DNA from: GCA-2699445 sp032127075
Lineage (GTDB): Bacteria; Actinomycetota; Actinomycetes; S36-B12; GCA-2699445
Length of the DNA stretch: 8,002 bases
Direction of reading: 5' to 3'
NCBI GenBank assembly: GCA_032127075.1
Contig: JAQAZZ010000057.1
Span: 1 to 8,002 of the forward strand
Positions 6,583 through 8,002 of this stretch are shown in pieces. Made by a program: the position numbers and the translations under genes. Numbering within the stretch: the first letter of the stretch is position 1; each line of letters starts with the position of its first letter. The notes beneath the pieces were generated by a model, which was not told where the DNA came from, did not search any database, and saw only the letters and a program-made list of their open reading frames with translations.

Positions 6583-6897
6583 GTGGAGACCTTCACCAGC
6601 GCGCTGGCGTTCGTGGTCGGGTTCGCTTCGCTGATCTTCGTCGGCTGGGGGTTCGTGGATGCGTTCGGGTACACCCGGGAGGAGTATCGGCAGGCCGATC
6701 GGATGCCGCGCATGCTGTGGCTCGTCATGCTCGGTTTCGGGTTCGGCCTGGTCCTCTGGCTCGGGGCTGGAGCGGTGGTGTCTGAGCCGCTCGGGCTGCG
6801 CACGCTCACCTGGGTCGCAGTCATGATGGCGACCGGGGTCTACTTCTACGATCAGCGCCCGAAACTGCTCAACGCGCGGATCTCGCGGAGCCGCTGA
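6583..6897 (+). CDS. Small membrane protein, DUF2516 family
   Basis: A 104-residue protein with three predicted membrane helices at about 7-28, 43-66 and 73-88, joined by a charged loop (TREEYRQADRMPR, 31-43). It ends in a short basic tail. The layout matches DUF2516 proteins of actinobacteria: a first helix ending in a Val-Asp-Ala segment, a central loop before a Trp-Leu helix, and a final helix followed by a Tyr-x-x-Asp-x-Arg-Pro motif (YFYDQRPKL, 87-95). The function of that family is not known to me. The start is a GTG with no Shine-Dalgarno site, placed 6 nt after a TAGGCT box. It is divergent from the FkbM gene and convergent with ornithine carbamoyltransferase, from which a strong hairpin separates it. 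The family assignment comes from recalled motif resemblance. Confidence 0.8.
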   Translation: METFTSALAFVVGFASLIFVGWGFVDAFGYTREEYRQADRMPRMLWLVMLGFGFGLVLWLGAGAVVSEPLGLRTLTWVAVMMATGVYFYDQRPKLLNARISRSR

Positions 6898-6907
6898 CGA
6901 CGGACAC

Positions 6908-6947
6908 AGAATGTGGGGCCCCGGCAAGTGCCGGGGCCCCACATTCT
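6908..6947. terminator. Bidirectional intrinsic terminator-like hairpin
   Basis: A perfect 19-bp stem with an AG at its centre lies between two convergent genes. The left arm is 6908-6926, the central AG is 6927-6928 and the right arm is 6929-6947. The inner part of the stem is nearly all G and C (GGGGCCCCGG), with A/T-richer ends. It starts 11 nt after the DUF2516 stop and ends 17 nt before the ornithine carbamoyltransferase stop. No real T-run follows on either strand; the + side continues CTTCAGCG after the stem. Because it is symmetric it should fold in both transcripts. Confidence 0.88.
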
Positions 6948-6964
6948 TCAGCGAAGTGTGGCGG

Positions 6965-7972
6965 TCAGTCGCCGATCGTTGCCACCATGATCGCCTTGAT
7001 CGTGTGCAGCCGGTTCTCGGCCTGGTCGAAGGCGATGTTCGCCGAGGACTCGAACACATCGTTGGTGACTTCGAGCCCGTTGGTCATGCCGGTGGATCCA
7101 GCGATGTCCTGGCCGACCTTGGTGTTGGTGTCGTGATACGCGGGCAGACAGTGCATGAACTTGGCGTACTGGTTGCCAGTCTTCTCCAGCGCCTCGCGGT
7201 TCACCTGATAGGGCTTCAGCAGGCGCACGCGCTCGTCCCAGACCTCTTTGGGCTCTCCCATGGAGACCCACACATCGGTGTGGAGGAAGTCAGCGCCGGG
7301 GATGGCCTCGTCGGGGTCCTCGGTGAGCATCACGCGAGCACCGCTCTGCTCCGCTCGTTCGTGGGCGGCGTCTTGGACCTCCTGCGACGGCCACAGGTCC
7401 CGGGGCGAGCAGATCCGCACATCGGCTCCCATGATCGCGCCCATGACCAGCAGCGAGTTGCCCATGTTGGATCGCGCGTCGCCCATGTAGGCGTACGAGA
7501 TATCTGTCACGGACTTCCCTCGACTGTATTCGCTCATGGTGAGGAAGTCGGCCAGCATCTGCGTGGGGTGCCATTCGTCCGTCAACCCGTTCCACACCGG
7601 CACCACGGAGTATTCGGCCAGTTCTTCGACGTTGGTATGGGCGGACCCGCGGTACTCGATTCCGTCGTAGAAGCGGGAGAGTACCCGCGCGGTGTCGGCT
7701 ATGGACTCCTTGTGCCCCAACTGGGAGCCGCTGGGATCCAGGTAGGTGACCCCGGCGCCCTGATCGTAGGCGCCGACCTCGAAGGCGCACCGGGTGCGGG
7801 TGGAGGTCTTCTCGAAGATGAGTGCAACGTTCTTGTTGGCCATTCGGGGGCGTTCGTTGCCCGTGTACTTGGCCCTCTTCAGGTCGCGGGACAGATCGAG
7901 AAGGAACTGCATCTCGCCGGTGGTGAAGTCGAGCTCCTTGAGGAAGTCGCGGTTGTGGAGGTTGAACGGCAT
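6965..7972 (-). CDS. argF: Ornithine carbamoyltransferase (long ArgI/ArcB-like form)
   Basis: This 335-residue enzyme transfers the carbamoyl group of carbamoyl phosphate to ornithine, giving citrulline, or runs the reverse reaction in the arginine deiminase pathway. The motifs are intact: STRTR (57-61) for carbamoyl phosphate, HPTQ (135-138), DARSNMGNS (165-173), the ornithine loop DVWVSMGE (233-240), HCLPA (274-278) and FDQAENRLHTIKA (315-327). The length and the blocks YDQGAGVTYLDPSGSQLGHKES and VFESSANIAFDQAEN resemble E. coli ArgI and catabolic ArcB, which have about 334 residues. They are less like the roughly 305-residue ArgF of mycobacteria. It could therefore be arcB of an arginine deiminase operon; the upstream gene is outside the window. 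A Shine-Dalgarno site supports the ATG at 7972. A hairpin terminator follows. Confidence 0.96.
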   Translation of the reverse strand: MPFNLHNRDFLKELDFTTGEMQFLLDLSRDLKRAKYTGNERPRMANKNVALIFEKTSTRTRCAFEVGAYDQGAGVTYLDPSGSQLGHKESIADTARVLSRFYDGIEYRGSAHTNVEELAEYSVVPVWNGLTDEWHPTQMLADFLTMSEYSRGKSVTDISYAYMGDARSNMGNSLLVMGAIMGADVRICSPRDLWPSQEVQDAAHERAEQSGARVMLTEDPDEAIPGADFLHTDVWVSMGEPKEVWDERVRLLKPYQVNREALEKTGNQYAKFMHCLPAYHDTNTKVGQDIAGSTGMTNGLEVTNDVFESSANIAFDQAENRLHTIKAIMVATIGD

Positions 7973-7978
7973 GGTCTG

Positions 7979-7983
7979 CCTTT
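7979..7983 (-). promoter_or_regulatory. Shine-Dalgarno site of ornithine carbamoyltransferase
   Basis: On the minus strand AAAGG (within GAGAAAGG) lies 6 nt before the ATG at 7972-7970. This fixes the start and shows that this gene, unlike the three TANNNT-N6 genes, has a leader. The remaining bases to 8002 show no promoter I can support, so it may be preceded by another gene in an operon. Confidence 0.65.
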
Positions 7984-8002
7984 CTCTGTTGGGGTTGGTG
8001 GG

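Noticed and set aside
4527..6897. Possible defence or peptide-processing system formed by the CPBP, FkbM and DUF2516 genes
   Set aside because: The genes have separate promoters and one is on the opposite strand. No precursor peptide, transporter, nuclease or toxin is visible, so there is no evidence for a joint system.

Overview
The window looks like chromosomal DNA of a high-GC Gram-positive bacterium (Actinomycetota). Codons strongly prefer G or C at the third position. The aroA-rsgA pair is arranged as I recall it in mycobacteria and relatives, PckG is the GTP-dependent type common in actinobacteria, and a DUF2516-like small membrane protein is present. I cannot fix the genus. No mobile element, CRISPR array, rRNA or tRNA gene was found. 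No stretch of more than 300 bases lacks a gene.

Layout. (1) Positions 2-127 (+) are the last 41 codons of a small membrane protein. It converges on rsgA (136-1119, -), and a 9-bp-stem hairpin (121-142) contains both stop codons. (2) rsgA and aroA (1127-2458, -) are 7 bp apart and look like an operon, aroA first. (3) A divergent region of about 180 bp separates aroA from pckG (2639-4471, +). It holds a likely aroA -10 box, a 9-bp-arm inverted repeat, and a Shine-Dalgarno site for pckG. (4) pckG converges on a CPBP-family membrane protease-like gene (4527-5363, -). (5) Upstream lies an FkbM-type methyltransferase gene (5555-6439, -), divergent from a DUF2516-type membrane protein gene (6583-6897, +). 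(6) A 19-bp-stem hairpin (6908-6947) separates the DUF2516 gene from the convergent ornithine carbamoyltransferase gene (6965-7972, -).

How the genes relate. Most are housekeeping metabolism. PckG makes phosphoenolpyruvate (PEP) from oxaloacetate. AroA uses PEP in the shikimate pathway. RsgA is a GTPase that matures the 30S ribosomal subunit. Ornithine carbamoyltransferase works in arginine synthesis or, in reverse, in the arginine deiminase pathway. The CPBP and FkbM genes are accessory in character and use more A/T-ending codons than pckG.

I do not see a new multigene system. The most useful observations are regulatory. Three genes without a Shine-Dalgarno site each have a TANNNT box exactly 6 nt before the start codon, which points to leaderless mRNAs. 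The aroA-pckG inverted repeat and the two hairpins between convergent genes are also worth checking.
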